Shown in pieces: positions 55,228 through 64,000 of a stretch of 64,000 bases of DNA. Positions within the stretch are counted from its first letter, which is position 1. The number at the start of each line of letters is the position of its first letter. Position numbers and translations under genes: made by a program. The DNA is from Paenibacillus swuensis (GTDB lineage: Bacteria; Bacillota; Bacilli; Paenibacillales; DY6), in the NCBI RefSeq assembly GCF_001644605.1, contig NZ_CP011388.1, positions 2,498,501-2,562,500 on the forward strand. The letters run 5' to 3'. Below the pieces are notes generated by a model, which saw nothing but the letters and a program-made list of their open reading frames with translations, searched no databases and was not told the origin of the DNA.

Positions 55228-55443
55228 ATGTTTCTGGCAGAAGAGGCGGCAAAGACTACAAGTAATTTTGATCCGTTTGATCTATTCATTATCGCATTCA
55301 CCGTTATCGTCCTGATTGGATTTCTGCGTTTGTTGAAAGCGCCCGAGAAGAATAAATTTGCAATCGGTTTCGGCGGAGTCAGTCTGTTGGTGTTCCTGTT
55401 TTTGGATTACCTGATGATCAAGAACTGGCTGGGCTTGCTGTAG
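55228..55443 (+). CDS. Small two-segment membrane protein, unknown function
   Basis: The 71-residue protein has two hydrophobic segments (LFIIAFTVIVLIGFLRLL and IGFGGVSLLVFLFLDYLMI) separated by a charged KAPEKNKFA loop. The ATG at 55228 has AAAAGGAGGG upstream. It somewhat resembles DUF2759-type small proteins, but this is not secure. It stands alone, converging on the next gene at a shared terminator. Confidence 0.7.
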   Translation: MFLAEEAAKTTSNFDPFDLFIIAFTVIVLIGFLRLLKAPEKNKFAIGFGGVSLLVFLFLDYLMIKNWLGLL

Positions 55444-55485
55444 CATTGTAATTTTTTTGAAAGAATGAACTATACTCGTAACGCC

Positions 55486-55525
55486 AAAAAAAGCCCGACA
55501 CAGCCAAACTGTATCGGGCTTTCTC
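55486..55525. terminator. Bidirectional terminator between converging genes
   Basis: AAAGCCCGACACAG (55490-55503) pairs with CTGTATCGGGCTTT (55509-55522) with one wobble; A7 on one side and TTTCTC on the other. Confidence 0.9.
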
Positions 55526-55532
55526 TATGAGC

Positions 55533-56501
55533 TTAAACCCACCACATCTCGCCAACAGGCTCTTTGATGAGAATTTGCTGCAGGTTGTTAACCGCTTTGG
55601 TGAAGCCTTCGTCGATCGACATCAAGCCGTCTTCGTGCTCAATACTCACAACGTAATCGTAGCCTACCAAGCGAAGCGCGCTCAGAATGTCCGCCCACAC
55701 TTTAAGATCATGACCATAGCCGACGGTACGGAACTGCCATGCGCGATCCAGCATCAAGGAATAAGACTGCATGTCCGTTACGCCGTGTTTGTTGACGTTA
55801 ATCGGGTCAATCGTTGTATCCTTGGCATGGAAATGATGAATAGCTCCTTCGCGGCCCAAAATATGAACAGCTTGCACCGGATCAATCCCTTGCCACCACA
55901 TGTGACTAGGATCCAGGTTCGCGCCGATCACTTCGCCGGCTGCTTCACGCAAACGCAACAATGTAGCAGGAGTGTGAACGGAGAATCCGCCATGCAACTC
56001 CAAGCCGAATTTCACGCCGCGGTCGGATGCGAATTTACCGGTTTCGGTCCAGTAAGGAATAACCTTGTTCGTCCATTGCCAGTCCAAAATTTCTTGGAAA
56101 TCATTCGGCCATGGAGCTACCGGCCAGTTCGGATATTTCGCGTCTTCATGATCGCCCGGGCAACCGGAGAATGTGTTAACTACAGGAACTTCTAGTCTTT
56201 GCGCAAGCTCTACCGTCAAACGGATAATATCATCCGCTTCTTTGGCAATGGCCTTCTGTGGATGAAGAGGGTTGGCATGACAGCTTAATGCGCTGATGGT
56301 CAGTCCGCGGGAATCCACGGCTTGTTTGAACGCTTTCAGCTTTCCTTCGTCCGCCAGCAATGCGGCAGGATCGCAATGCGCGTTACCCGGGTATGCGCCC
56401 GTTCCAAGCTCTATGGCGTCCAAGCCTTTGGATGCGATGTAATCTAATGCTTCTTCAAACGGTTTCTGAGAAAACAATACTGTAAATACACCTAACTTCA
56501 T
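55533..56501 (-). CDS. Sugar phosphate isomerase/epimerase (xylose isomerase-like TIM barrel)
   Basis: The 322-residue protein MKLGVFTVLFSQKPFEEALDYIASKGLDAIELGTG... is an AP endonuclease 2/xylose isomerase-like barrel. Likely metal ligands appear in LELHGGF, NLDPSHMWWQG, HFHAKD and VSIEHEDG. Such proteins (IolE/IolI-like) isomerise or epimerise keto-sugars or inositol derivatives; the substrate is unknown. The frame extends to 56549, but the ATG at 56501 behind GGAGGTG is the start. No sugar genes are adjacent. Confidence 0.88.
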   Translation of the reverse strand: MKLGVFTVLFSQKPFEEALDYIASKGLDAIELGTGAYPGNAHCDPAALLADEGKLKAFKQAVDSRGLTISALSCHANPLHPQKAIAKEADDIIRLTVELAQRLEVPVVNTFSGCPGDHEDAKYPNWPVAPWPNDFQEILDWQWTNKVIPYWTETGKFASDRGVKFGLELHGGFSVHTPATLLRLREAAGEVIGANLDPSHMWWQGIDPVQAVHILGREGAIHHFHAKDTTIDPINVNKHGVTDMQSYSLMLDRAWQFRTVGYGHDLKVWADILSALRLVGYDYVVSIEHEDGLMSIDEGFTKAVNNLQQILIKEPVGEMWWV

Positions 56502-56715
56502 TAATAGCACCTCCGAATTAGAAAACGTATACAAGCTCAAGTATACCATTACTCCGCCCAGGGTTAAAAGACAGAGGTTTGCGAAGATTATATGTTATTT
56601 TGGCATAAGGCGTCGTTTTTTGGTAAAATAGGAAATTGGGTATCCGCATGGAATTCAGACCCTGAATTAAGGTACACTAGTAGTAGAAGAAAGCAACACA
56701 CTTGGAGGAAACCGA

Positions 56716-59223
56716 ATGAATCAGCACCAACTTACAATAGATGATGTAGAGTTACTGGCGCCGGCAGGGGATTGGGATTGCATGAAGGCGGCGGTGGCGA
56801 ACGGAGCTAACGCGATCTTTTTTGGGGTAGAGAAGTTCAATGCCCGGGCACGCGGCAAAAACTTTACCATGGCCGAGCTGCCGGAGATCATGTCTTTTCT
56901 TCACAGTTACGGGGTTAAAGGATTTCTTACGTTTAATATTCTTGTTTTTGAAAATGAATTGCCTGACGCCAAGCAACTGATCGACGCTTGTATTGATGCG
57001 GGTGTGGACGCTGTAATCGTGCAGGACCTGGGTTTGGTCCGGATGATCCGCGAAATTTCCCCGGACTTCCCGATTCACGGCTCCACGCAGATGACGATTA
57101 CGTCGCCGGAAGCGGTGGAATTCACGAAGCCGTTCGACATCGAACGGGTCGTGCTGGGCCGGGAGAACAACCTGAAGCAGATCAAGACCATCGGCGACCA
57201 GGCGAAGCTGCCGATGGAAGTATTCGTGCACGGCGCGCTGTGCGTTTCCTATTCCGGACAATGCCTCACATCGGAGATGTGGGGCGGCCGGTCCGCGAAC
57301 CGGGGCGAATGCGCGCAGGCGTGCCGTTTGCCGTACGACCTCATGGTCGACGGCGTGCACCAGCCGATGGGCGACATCGCATACCTGCTGTCGCCCAAGG
57401 ATCTCGCGGCACTGGAACTTGTGCCGGAGCTCATTGAAGCTGGCGTGACTTCGTTCAAGATCGAGGGGCGTCTGAAGAGCCCCGAGTATGTCGCGAACGT
57501 CGTCAGCAAATATCGCAAAGCGATCGACCGCTACTTCGAGGGACAGAATCCACGTCCGGAGAAGGAAGAGCTGCGGGAGCTGCAGCAGAGCTTTTCCCGC
57601 GGCTTTACCCATGGGTTCCTGACGGGCACCAACAATAAAGAGTTGGTGGAAGGAACCTTCCCTAAGAGCCGCGGCGTGTATTTGGGACGGGTCAAGGAAA
57701 TTCTCCGCGACGCCGTCATCTGTGAACTGGAGGCGCCGGTGAAGCGCGGCGACGGCATCGTGTTCGACGCGGGCGACCCGACGAAGAAAGAGGAGGGGGG
57801 CCGCGTCTATGATCTTCGCAAGCGGGGCGTGAAGATGGAAGGCGAAGCCGCCGAGGGCGCGGTTATCGAAATCGTGGCGGGCCGTAATGATGTGGACTTG
57901 AAGCGGGTGCATGTCGGGGACCGGATCTGGAAGACGAACGATCCGCACCTGGACAAGCGCCTGCGCCAGACGTTCGAGACGGAGAAGCCGTACCATACGT
58001 TCCCGGTCGATATCCGTGTGACGGGCGCCGTCGGCGCACCCCTGCGCACGCAGTGGACCGACGCGCGCACAGGCAACTCCGTCCTCGAAGAGACGGAGCT
58101 GCCTCTCGAAGCCGCGCAGAAACGCCCGATGGACGAGGCGTTCCTGGCGGAACAACTGGGCCGCCTCGGCGGCACGCTCTTTGAGCTCGGCAAGCTTGAC
58201 GTCCACCTGCAAGTGGACGTGATTGTGCCGATGCGCGAGCTCAACAACCTCCGTCGCCGCGCGGTGGAGCGGCTGACGGAAGAGCGCGGCAAGCCGCCGG
58301 TCTACGTCAAACGGGATATTGACGTTTACGGCGATGCCGCGCCGGCTGCGCCGCGTCCGCAGCAGCCGGTGCTGACGGCTTTGTGCCGCAGCCTGGAGCA
58401 GGTGCATGCGGTGCTTGAGACGAACGTCGACTTCATCTACGCCGACTTTGAATTTATCAAGCAATTCCCGGCGGCTGTTGAAGCGGTACGCGCCAAAGGC
58501 AAGAAGATCGCCTTGGCCACGCCGAGAATTCATATGCCGAACGAGAACGGCTATCATAAGAACATCCTGAACCTGAAGCCTGATGCAGTGCTCGTTCGCA
58601 ACACAGGCGCGCTTTATTATTATTTGAAGAATCGCCGGGAGAACCCTAATGAGACGCATCCGGAACTGATTGGAGATTTCTCGCTGAACATCGCGAATCA
58701 CAAAGCGGTAGAACTGTTCCTGGAAGCGGGCTGTGACCGGGTAACCCCGTCGTATGACCTGAACATTCAGCAAATGGTGGACATGCTTGGCCGGTCGGAC
58801 GGTTCCAAGATGGAGCTGGTCATCCATCAGCATTTGCCGATGTTCCATACAGAACATTGCGTTTATTGTACCTTCATGAGCGAAGGCACCGATTTCACCA
58901 ACTGCGGCCGTCCTTGCGAGGAGAAGCGCGCTTCCCTGCAAGACCGGATCGGCATGTCCCATCCCGTGCGCGTGGATGAAGGTTGCCGGAACACCGTATA
59001 TAATGCTGTAGAACAGTCCGGGGCGGAATATCTGCAGAATTTCATGGATTTAGGCGTAACCTCATACCGTGTCGAATTCCTGGAAGAAACCGCCGAGAAA
59101 GTTCATGAGGTGTTGAGTTTATACAACCGGGCATTGCGCGGAGAAATCAGCGGCAGTCAGGTGTGGAAATCGTTGAAAGCGACCAATCAACTGGGTGTAA
59201 CACGAGGTCAACTGGTCAAATAA
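56716..59223 (+). CDS. U32 peptidase-family protein with DUF3656 (RlhA-like)
   Basis: The 835-residue protein starts ELLAPAGDWDCMKAAVANGANAIFFGVEKFNARA and has the U32 cysteine cluster LCVSYSGQCLTSEMWGGRSANRGECAQACRLPYDL, which binds an iron-sulfur cluster in relatives. DUF3656 follows (about 380-510), then a second TIM-like half with further cysteines (HCVYCTFM, NCGRPCEEKR). E. coli RlhA, with this architecture, hydroxylates 23S rRNA C2501; TrhP relatives act on tRNA. An RNA-hydroxylating role is therefore more likely than proteolysis. Its middle (57.0-58.4 kb) is markedly GC-rich. Confidence 0.85.
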   Translation: MNQHQLTIDDVELLAPAGDWDCMKAAVANGANAIFFGVEKFNARARGKNFTMAELPEIMSFLHSYGVKGFLTFNILVFENELPDAKQLIDACIDAGVDAVIVQDLGLVRMIREISPDFPIHGSTQMTITSPEAVEFTKPFDIERVVLGRENNLKQIKTIGDQAKLPMEVFVHGALCVSYSGQCLTSEMWGGRSANRGECAQACRLPYDLMVDGVHQPMGDIAYLLSPKDLAALELVPELIEAGVTSFKIEGRLKSPEYVANVVSKYRKAIDRYFEGQNPRPEKEELRELQQSFSRGFTHGFLTGTNNKELVEGTFPKSRGVYLGRVKEILRDAVICELEAPVKRGDGIVFDAGDPTKKEEGGRVYDLRKRGVKMEGEAAEGAVIEIVAGRNDVDLKRVHVGDRIWKTNDPHLDKRLRQTFETEKPYHTFPVDIRVTGAVGAPLRTQWTDARTGNSVLEETELPLEAAQKRPMDEAFLAEQLGRLGGTLFELGKLDVHLQVDVIVPMRELNNLRRRAVERLTEERGKPPVYVKRDIDVYGDAAPAAPRPQQPVLTALCRSLEQVHAVLETNVDFIYADFEFIKQFPAAVEAVRAKGKKIALATPRIHMPNENGYHKNILNLKPDAVLVRNTGALYYYLKNRRENPNETHPELIGDFSLNIANHKAVELFLEAGCDRVTPSYDLNIQQMVDMLGRSDGSKMELVIHQHLPMFHTEHCVYCTFMSEGTDFTNCGRPCEEKRASLQDRIGMSHPVRVDEGCRNTVYNAVEQSGAEYLQNFMDLGVTSYRVEFLEETAEKVHEVLSLYNRALRGEISGSQVWKSLKATNQLGVTRGQLVK

Positions 59224-59228
59224 AGAAT

Positions 59229-59275
59229 GGAAGGCTGCCCTAAATGTTTTATTTTAGGCGGCTTTTCTTTTTTTG
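59229..59275 (+). terminator. Terminator after the U32 gene
   Basis: AAGGCTGCCCTAAA pairs with TTTTAGGCGGCTT with mismatches, followed by TTCTTTTTTT. Confidence 0.85.
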
Positions 59276-59385
59276 ATATATTTACGAACATATGTTTGTT
59301 TGGTAAAATGAAGGAAGCAAATTGACAGTCTCCGAAGGGTAAATTATGCTTGAAATGTACTGTTAAAGTTGGGGGCATATGCGCA

Positions 59386-60081
59386 TTGAAAACAGCTATG
59401 AAAGAATGGAAGCATGTATTTAAATTAGATCCCGACCGGGAGATCAGCGATGAGGATTTGGACAGGCTGTGCATGTCCGGTACCGATGCCGTAATCGTAG
59501 GCGGTTCCAGCGGCGTAACCTATGACAACACCGTTGATTTACTTTCCCGGATTCGTAAATATACGGTACCGGTTGCTTTGGAAATATCCGTGGCGGAGGC
59601 CGTTGTGCCCGCATTTGATCTGTACTTTATCCCTGTGGTACTTAATACATCGCAAGGGGAATGGATTACAGGACGCCACCAGCAAGCGGTGAAAGAATTT
59701 AATCATATGACGCCTTGGGAGGAAATCGCTTCTCAGGGATATGTTGTGCTTAACCCGGACTCCGCGGTAGGCAAACTGACAGGCGCGCAGACGGATTTGG
59801 ATGCCAAGGATGTGGCAGCTTATGCTCAGATGGCTGAACATCTGTTTCGAATGCCGATCTTCTATGTAGAGTACAGCGGCATGTTCGGCGATATGAATCT
59901 GGTGCGCAAGGCGCGTAACCAGCTGACCGAAACTCGACTTTTCTACGGCGGCGGGATTGATTGCTTGGAGAAAGCGGAGCAAGCGGCTGAGGCGGCTCAC
60001 ACGATCGTTGTCGGGAATGTGATCTATGAGAATTTAGAGCGCGCGCTTGAGACGGTTAGAGTGAAGGAAGGACAGCATTAG
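59386..60081 (+). CDS. pcrB: Heptaprenylglyceryl phosphate synthase PcrB
   Basis: The protein has [71 protein letters not shown] and [26 protein letters not shown], all typical of PcrB/GGGPS TIM barrels. It couples a heptaprenyl chain to glycerol-1-phosphate, making an archaeal-type ether lipid. The frame opens at 59350. TTG 59386, ten bases after GGGGG, gives 231 residues; ATG 59398 is an alternative matching the B. subtilis start. It directly precedes pcrA. Confidence 0.95.
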   Translation: MKTAMKEWKHVFKLDPDREISDEDLDRLCMSGTDAVIVGGSSGVTYDNTVDLLSRIRKYTVPVALEISVAEAVVPAFDLYFIPVVLNTSQGEWITGRHQQAVKEFNHMTPWEEIASQGYVVLNPDSAVGKLTGAQTDLDAKDVAAYAQMAEHLFRMPIFYVEYSGMFGDMNLVRKARNQLTETRLFYGGGIDCLEKAEQAAEAAHTIVVGNVIYENLERALETVRVKEGQH

Positions 60082-60098
60082 AAAGGAACGATGGCGGG

Positions 60099-62402
60099 AT
60101 GAACGAAAGTTTGAATATATTTAAAGCGATAGATCGATTGAATCCTCCCCAGAAGGAAGCGGTGGAAACGGTCGAAGCGCCTCTTCTGATTATGGCTGGA
60201 GCGGGCAGCGGCAAGACGCGGGTGTTAACCCATCGCATAGCTTATCTGATTGCCTCGAACAAGGCGGCGCCGTGGAGCATTCTGGCGATTACCTTTACGA
60301 ATAAAGCGGCGAGAGAAATGCAAGAGCGGGTGTCTAAGCTGGTGGGGCCGTCGGGGCGCGACATATGGGTATCCACATTTCACTCTATGTGTGTGCGTAT
60401 TTTGCGTAAAGATATCCAGAGGCTAGGGTACTCCTCGAACTTTACGATACTGGACTCTACCGACCAGCTCTCCGTCATCCGGAATTGTATGAAAGAATTG
60501 AATGTGGACACGAAGAAATTCGAACCTAAAGCCGTACAAGCGGCCATGTCCACAGCGAAGAACGAATTGATTACGCCGCAGCAGTATGAAGCGAAGATCG
60601 GCGACTATTTCCAGGGCATTGTGGCCAAAGTGTACGCGATGTACCAGAAGCGTCTGAAGGCGAACAACTCGCTGGATTTTGATGACTTAATCATGGTCAG
60701 TATCCGACTGTTCGAAGAGGCTCCGGACGTGCTCGAGTATTACCAGAATAAATTCAAGTACATCCATGTTGATGAGTATCAGGATACGAACCGGGCCCAG
60801 TATATGCTATGCAAAATGATCGCGGACAAACATCAACGTATTTGCGTTGTCGGCGACAGCGATCAATCCATTTATGGCTGGCGCGGGGCGGATATATCCA
60901 ATATCCTTAACTTTGAGAAGGATTATCCTGACGCCGTGACAATCCTCTTGGAGCAGAATTACCGTTCCACCTCGAATATTTTGAACGCCGCGAATGAAGT
61001 CATTAAGCTGAACCTGGGCCGTAAGCCCAAGAATCTGTGGACAGATAAAGAAGGCGGCAAGAAAATTCAGGTTTACCAAGCCGATTCCGAGCATGAGGAA
61101 GGATACTTCATTTGCGGGGAGATTATTAAGAACCGTAAATCCGGGAAAACTTATCATGACCACGCCATTTTGTACCGGACGAATGCCCAATCCCGTGTCA
61201 TAGAGGAAATTCTCATAAAATCAGATATTCCGTATCAGATTGTCGGCGGCATTAAGTTCTATGATCGTAAAGAAATTAAGGATATTCTCGCTTATTTGAG
61301 ACTGGTTTCCAATCCGGATGATGATATATCGTTGCAACGCGTCATTAACGTCCCTAAGCGGGGAATCGGCGGAACGACGATGGACAAGCTGATGGAAGGG
61401 GCACAGATGCGGGGCATCTCGGCTTTCGCTATGCTGCGGAATCTGGATGTGTTGGACATCGCGCCGCGCACCAAGAGCATGATGGCCGAGTTTCGTAATC
61501 TAATTGATCATCTTACGCAGATGGTGGAGTACCTCTCGGTTACCGAATTAACAGAGCAAATGCTGGAGATGTCCGAATACAAGCTTGAACTGCATCGTGA
61601 AGGGACGATTGAATCCAAGTCCAGGCTGGAGAACATTGAGGAGTTCCTGTCCGTTACGCTGGAGTTTGAGAAACGTAACGACGATAAGTCACTGCTTTCC
61701 TTCCTTACCGATTTGGCATTGATCGCGGATATTGATTCCATGGACAAGGATGAGGAAGTGAAGGATTCCGTTGTGCTCATGACGATGCACAGCGCCAAAG
61801 GCCTCGAGTTCCCGGTCGTCTTTATCTGCGGCATGGAAGAGAACGTATTCCCGCATTCCCGCGTACAGAATGACGCGGAAGAGCTTGAGGAAGAGCGACG
61901 ACTGGCTTATGTCGGCATTACCCGTGCGGAGAGAGAACTGTTCCTGACTTCCGCACGCATGCGGACGCTGTTCGGACGAACCGCGGCGAACGCGCCGTCC
62001 CGTTTCCTTGAAGAGATCCCCGACGACTTCAAGGAGCTGGTTTCACCGACACGCGGCTTTGGCCGAAGTGTCGGAGGAACGGGCTTCGCGCGCGGCGGGC
62101 GCGGAGCGGGCGGTGGCGCCAGCGGCGGCAGCTTCGGCGGAGCTAACCCGTTCGGGGGAGCGGCCTTCGGCGCCGCAAGCGGCGGTCCGGTGAAGACGCA
62201 GATGACTTCGGCGCCGGCTGTAAACCGGCCGAAGCCGGGCGAGTTTGGCGTAGGCGACAAAGTGTCCCACGGCAAGTGGGGCACGGGCACGATTGTGGCC
62301 ATGAAGGGTTCGGGCGACGATACCGAACTCCAGATCGCGTTCCCTGCGCCGGTCGGTGTTAAGCGGCTGTTGGCGGGTTTTGCTCCAATCACCAAAGTGT
62401 AA
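60099..62402 (+). CDS. pcrA: ATP-dependent DNA helicase PcrA
   Basis: The 767-residue UvrD/Rep-family helicase has motif [10 protein letters not shown], motif Ia [11 protein letters not shown], motif [38 protein letters not shown] and [16 protein letters not shown] Gly/Ala/Ser-rich linker (about residues 655-705) precedes the C-terminal Tudor-like RNA-polymerase-binding segment ([31 protein letters not shown]). PcrA unwinds DNA in repair and plasmid replication and removes RecA and stalled polymerase. It lies between pcrB and ligA, as in Bacillales. Confidence 0.98.
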   Translation: MNESLNIFKAIDRLNPPQKEAVETVEAPLLIMAGAGSGKTRVLTHRIAYLIASNKAAPWSILAITFTNKAAREMQERVSKLVGPSGRDIWVSTFHSMCVRILRKDIQRLGYSSNFTILDSTDQLSVIRNCMKELNVDTKKFEPKAVQAAMSTAKNELITPQQYEAKIGDYFQGIVAKVYAMYQKRLKANNSLDFDDLIMVSIRLFEEAPDVLEYYQNKFKYIHVDEYQDTNRAQYMLCKMIADKHQRICVVGDSDQSIYGWRGADISNILNFEKDYPDAVTILLEQNYRSTSNILNAANEVIKLNLGRKPKNLWTDKEGGKKIQVYQADSEHEEGYFICGEIIKNRKSGKTYHDHAILYRTNAQSRVIEEILIKSDIPYQIVGGIKFYDRKEIKDILAYLRLVSNPDDDISLQRVINVPKRGIGGTTMDKLMEGAQMRGISAFAMLRNLDVLDIAPRTKSMMAEFRNLIDHLTQMVEYLSVTELTEQMLEMSEYKLELHREGTIESKSRLENIEEFLSVTLEFEKRNDDKSLLSFLTDLALIADIDSMDKDEEVKDSVVLMTMHSAKGLEFPVVFICGMEENVFPHSRVQNDAEELEEERRLAYVGITRAERELFLTSARMRTLFGRTAANAPSRFLEEIPDDFKELVSPTRGFGRSVGGTGFARGGRGAGGGASGGSFGGANPFGGAAFGAASGGPVKTQMTSAPAVNRPKPGEFGVGDKVSHGKWGTGTIVAMKGSGDDTELQIAFPAPVGVKRLLAGFAPITKV

Positions 62403-62459
62403 CGACATATTGTTGCGCTTGTATATAGATGGAAAGTTAACAAGAGAGGAAGATCCCCT

Positions 62460-64000
62460 ATGTCGACGGCCATGGACGACCGCACCGAGGAGATTCAGCA
62501 GCTGATAGACCTGATTCTAAGTCATAATTATCAATATTATACGCTCGACAAGCCTTCCATCAGCGATGCTGAATACGATAAGCTCTATGATCGTTTGGCT
62601 CTGCTGGAGAAGGAAACAGGCATTGTCATGCCTCATTCGCCTACGCAACGGATTGGCGGCGATGTGCTTAAAGGTTTTGCGCCTCATAAGCATTTATCGC
62701 GGCTGTGGAGTTTGGATAAAGCCCAGAATTTTGAACATCTCCTAGCATGGCAGCAAAGAGCAGTACGATTGATTAACGATTACAACAGCAAGAATCCGGA
62801 GACTCCTTTGCCCGAGCCATCCTATGTTATTGAGCTGAAGTATGACGGTTTAACGCTCAATCTTACATATGAGAACGGGGAGTTAGTCTCGGCTGCAACC
62901 CGGGGCAACGGCACGGTAGGCGAGGAGATTATGGCACAGGTCAGAACCATTAAATCGGTTCCGCTGCAGATTCCTTTTCGCACGGGCAAGGTTGAGGTTC
63001 AAGGTGAAGGCTTGATGTATCTGTCTGTGCTGGAATCTTACAATAAGACGGCTGCGGAGCCGCTCAAGAATGCCCGGAATGCGGCAGCCGGCGCTTTGCG
63101 CAATCTCAATCCGAAGGTGACGGCATCGCGTAAATTGGATGCTTTCTTCTATAACATTGGTTACAAGGAAAATTTATCTTTTACGAATCATCGGGAAATG
63201 CATGATTTTCTGAGAGAGAATAGGTTCAAGGTCAATTCATTTGCGCACTATTGCGATACGATGGACGATGTATTTACAGAATTGCAGAAGGTGGAAGCTT
63301 CGCGCCATGATCTGGACTTTTTGATTGACGGCGCGGTGATTAAGCTCGTGGATTTACGTACCCGTGAAGTGCTGGGGTATACGGATAAATTTCCGCGTTG
63401 GGCGGTTGCTTATAAATTTGAGGCTGAGGAAACGACTACGATACTGGAACATGTGAACTGGGAAGTAGGCCGTACCGGCAAAATCACTCCGTTAGCCAAC
63501 GTAGAACCCGTTGATATCGGTGGCGTGACCGTAAAAAATTGTACGTTAAATAATGTGGGGGATATTGACCGTAAAGGGCTGAAGCACGCGCTGGGCACAT
63601 TGGTGTACATCCGCAGGGCCAATGACGTAATCCCTGAGATGATCGGTAAAGTGACCGATGAACAAGACGGTGGTGAAATTATTGCGCCTACACACTGTCC
63701 GGCATGCGGTTCTGTGTTGGAAGAGAAGGGCGCGCATCTTTTCTGCGTGAACAAGTACGGTTGCCGTCCGCAATTAGTGGGCCGTATTGTACATTTTGCA
63801 TCCCGGGATGCTATGGATATTGAGACATTCAGTAATATGACGGCGGAGCAGTTATATGATGAGCGGGGGGTTAAAGACCCGGCAGACCTCTATGACCTGA
63901 CTTTGGAAGATTTGATGGGTCTTGCGCGGTTTGGAACCAAGAAGGCGACAAACTTGCTGGCATCCATTGAGAAGAGCAAGGAAGTTGATCTTGCATCCTT
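62460..64000 (+). CDS. ligA: NAD-dependent DNA ligase LigA, divergent type (3' end outside window)
   Basis: An intact frame from ATG 62460 runs off the right edge with 513 codons. It has the Ia domain (SHNYQYYTLDKPSISDAEYDKLYDRL), the adenylation motif ELKYDGLTLNL (Lys 127), AATRGNGTVGEEI, the OB-fold region (GRTGKITPLANVEPVDIGGV) and the zinc finger (HCPACGSVL...FCVNKYGC), and reaches the helix-hairpin-helix region. The motif is KYDG rather than the common KxDG forms KIDG/KVDG, and the SLDN-type motif reads SLDKAQN. It belongs to a divergent branch of LigA but keeps the catalytic lysine. It seals nicks in replication and repair. Confidence 0.93.
   Translation, partial: MSTAMDDRTEEIQQLIDLILSHNYQYYTLDKPSISDAEYDKLYDRLALLEKETGIVMPHSPTQRIGGDVLKGFAPHKHLSRLWSLDKAQNFEHLLAWQQRAVRLINDYNSKNPETPLPEPSYVIELKYDGLTLNLTYENGELVSAATRGNGTVGEEIMAQVRTIKSVPLQIPFRTGKVEVQGEGLMYLSVLESYNKTAAEPLKNARNAAAGALRNLNPKVTASRKLDAFFYNIGYKENLSFTNHREMHDFLRENRFKVNSFAHYCDTMDDVFTELQKVEASRHDLDFLIDGAVIKLVDLRTREVLGYTDKFPRWAVAYKFEAEETTTILEHVNWEVGRTGKITPLANVEPVDIGGVTVKNCTLNNVGDIDRKGLKHALGTLVYIRRANDVIPEMIGKVTDEQDGGEIIAPTHCPACGSVLEEKGAHLFCVNKYGCRPQLVGRIVHFASRDAMDIETFSNMTAEQLYDERGVKDPADLYDLTLEDLMGLARFGTKKATNLLASIEKSKEVDLAS

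Noticed and set aside
56752..58962. 736-codon minus-strand frame
   Set aside because: Shadow of the U32-family gene in a GC-rich stretch with few stops.

Overview
The window is a piece of a low-to-medium GC Firmicute chromosome, most likely Paenibacillus or a close relative. The gene order comFA-comFC-yvyF-flgM-flgN-flgK-flgL-yviE-fliW-csrA-hag-flaG-fliD-fliS-fliT ... hpf-secA-prfB and, further on, ftsE-ftsX-(M23)-ctpB-minJ-uvrB-uvrA is the Bacillales late-flagellar/secA/uvrAB neighbourhood. S-layer-homology (SLH) and VanW-type surface proteins, the ferredoxin-type sulfite/nitrite reductase and pcrB-pcrA-ligA fit the same group. No rRNA, tRNA, complete insertion sequence, prophage or CRISPR array was seen.

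Layout. 1-2074: end of the DNA-uptake helicase comFA, comFC and yvyF. 2199-11904: late flagellar genes (anti-sigma factor, hook-filament junction, FliW/CsrA control, flagellin, a flagellin lysine methylase, cap and chaperones). This block is visibly AT-richer than the arginine block. 11905-20851: an accessory insert between fliT and hpf. It starts with a class I cyclic-di-GMP riboswitch and its terminator in front of a secreted vWA + seven-IPT-repeat protein. A group II intron 5' fragment, a decayed Rhs/polymorphic-toxin gene with a DUF1871-like immunity gene, an SLH-anchored protein and a frameshifted Imm32-like immunity gene follow. 20852-27245: a DnaA-box cluster, cold-shock gene, hpf with a sigma-H promoter, secA, prfB with its programmed frameshift, and a YitT-family gene. 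27366-29244: ecsA-ecsB homologues, ecsB being cut by an in-frame stop. 29295-30611: a TraB-family protein on the minus strand. 30878-39204: argC-J-B-D-F-G-H behind an ARG-box-like site. 39268-39800: a 112-bp tandem repeat, just short of five copies. 39817-52685: a VanW protein (minus), then ftsE-ftsX-M23 peptidase, ctpB, minJ and the uvrBA operon with an SOS-box-like site. 52758-53325: a gene-free stretch with inverted and direct repeats. 53326-64000: sulfite/nitrite reductase (minus), a small membrane protein, a sugar isomerase-like protein (minus), a U32-family protein, and pcrB-pcrA-ligA, ligA running off the end.

How the parts work together. Three, perhaps four, sites share a sigma-D-like layout (TACA-like -35, 16-nt spacer, xCCGATAx or close -10) in front of flgM, hag, flaG and possibly the SLH gene. 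FliW and CsrA are encoded directly upstream of hag, whose leader carries a near-ideal CsrA hairpin plus a second GGA site on the Shine-Dalgarno. Right behind the last flagellar chaperone, a c-di-GMP riboswitch governs a large secreted adhesin-like protein. The segment therefore puts motility and a probable attachment factor side by side, each with its own RNA-level switch. The most unusual items are this riboswitch-adhesin unit inside the flagellar region, the eroded toxin/immunity island, the DnaA-box cluster and the 112-bp hairpin-bearing minisatellite.
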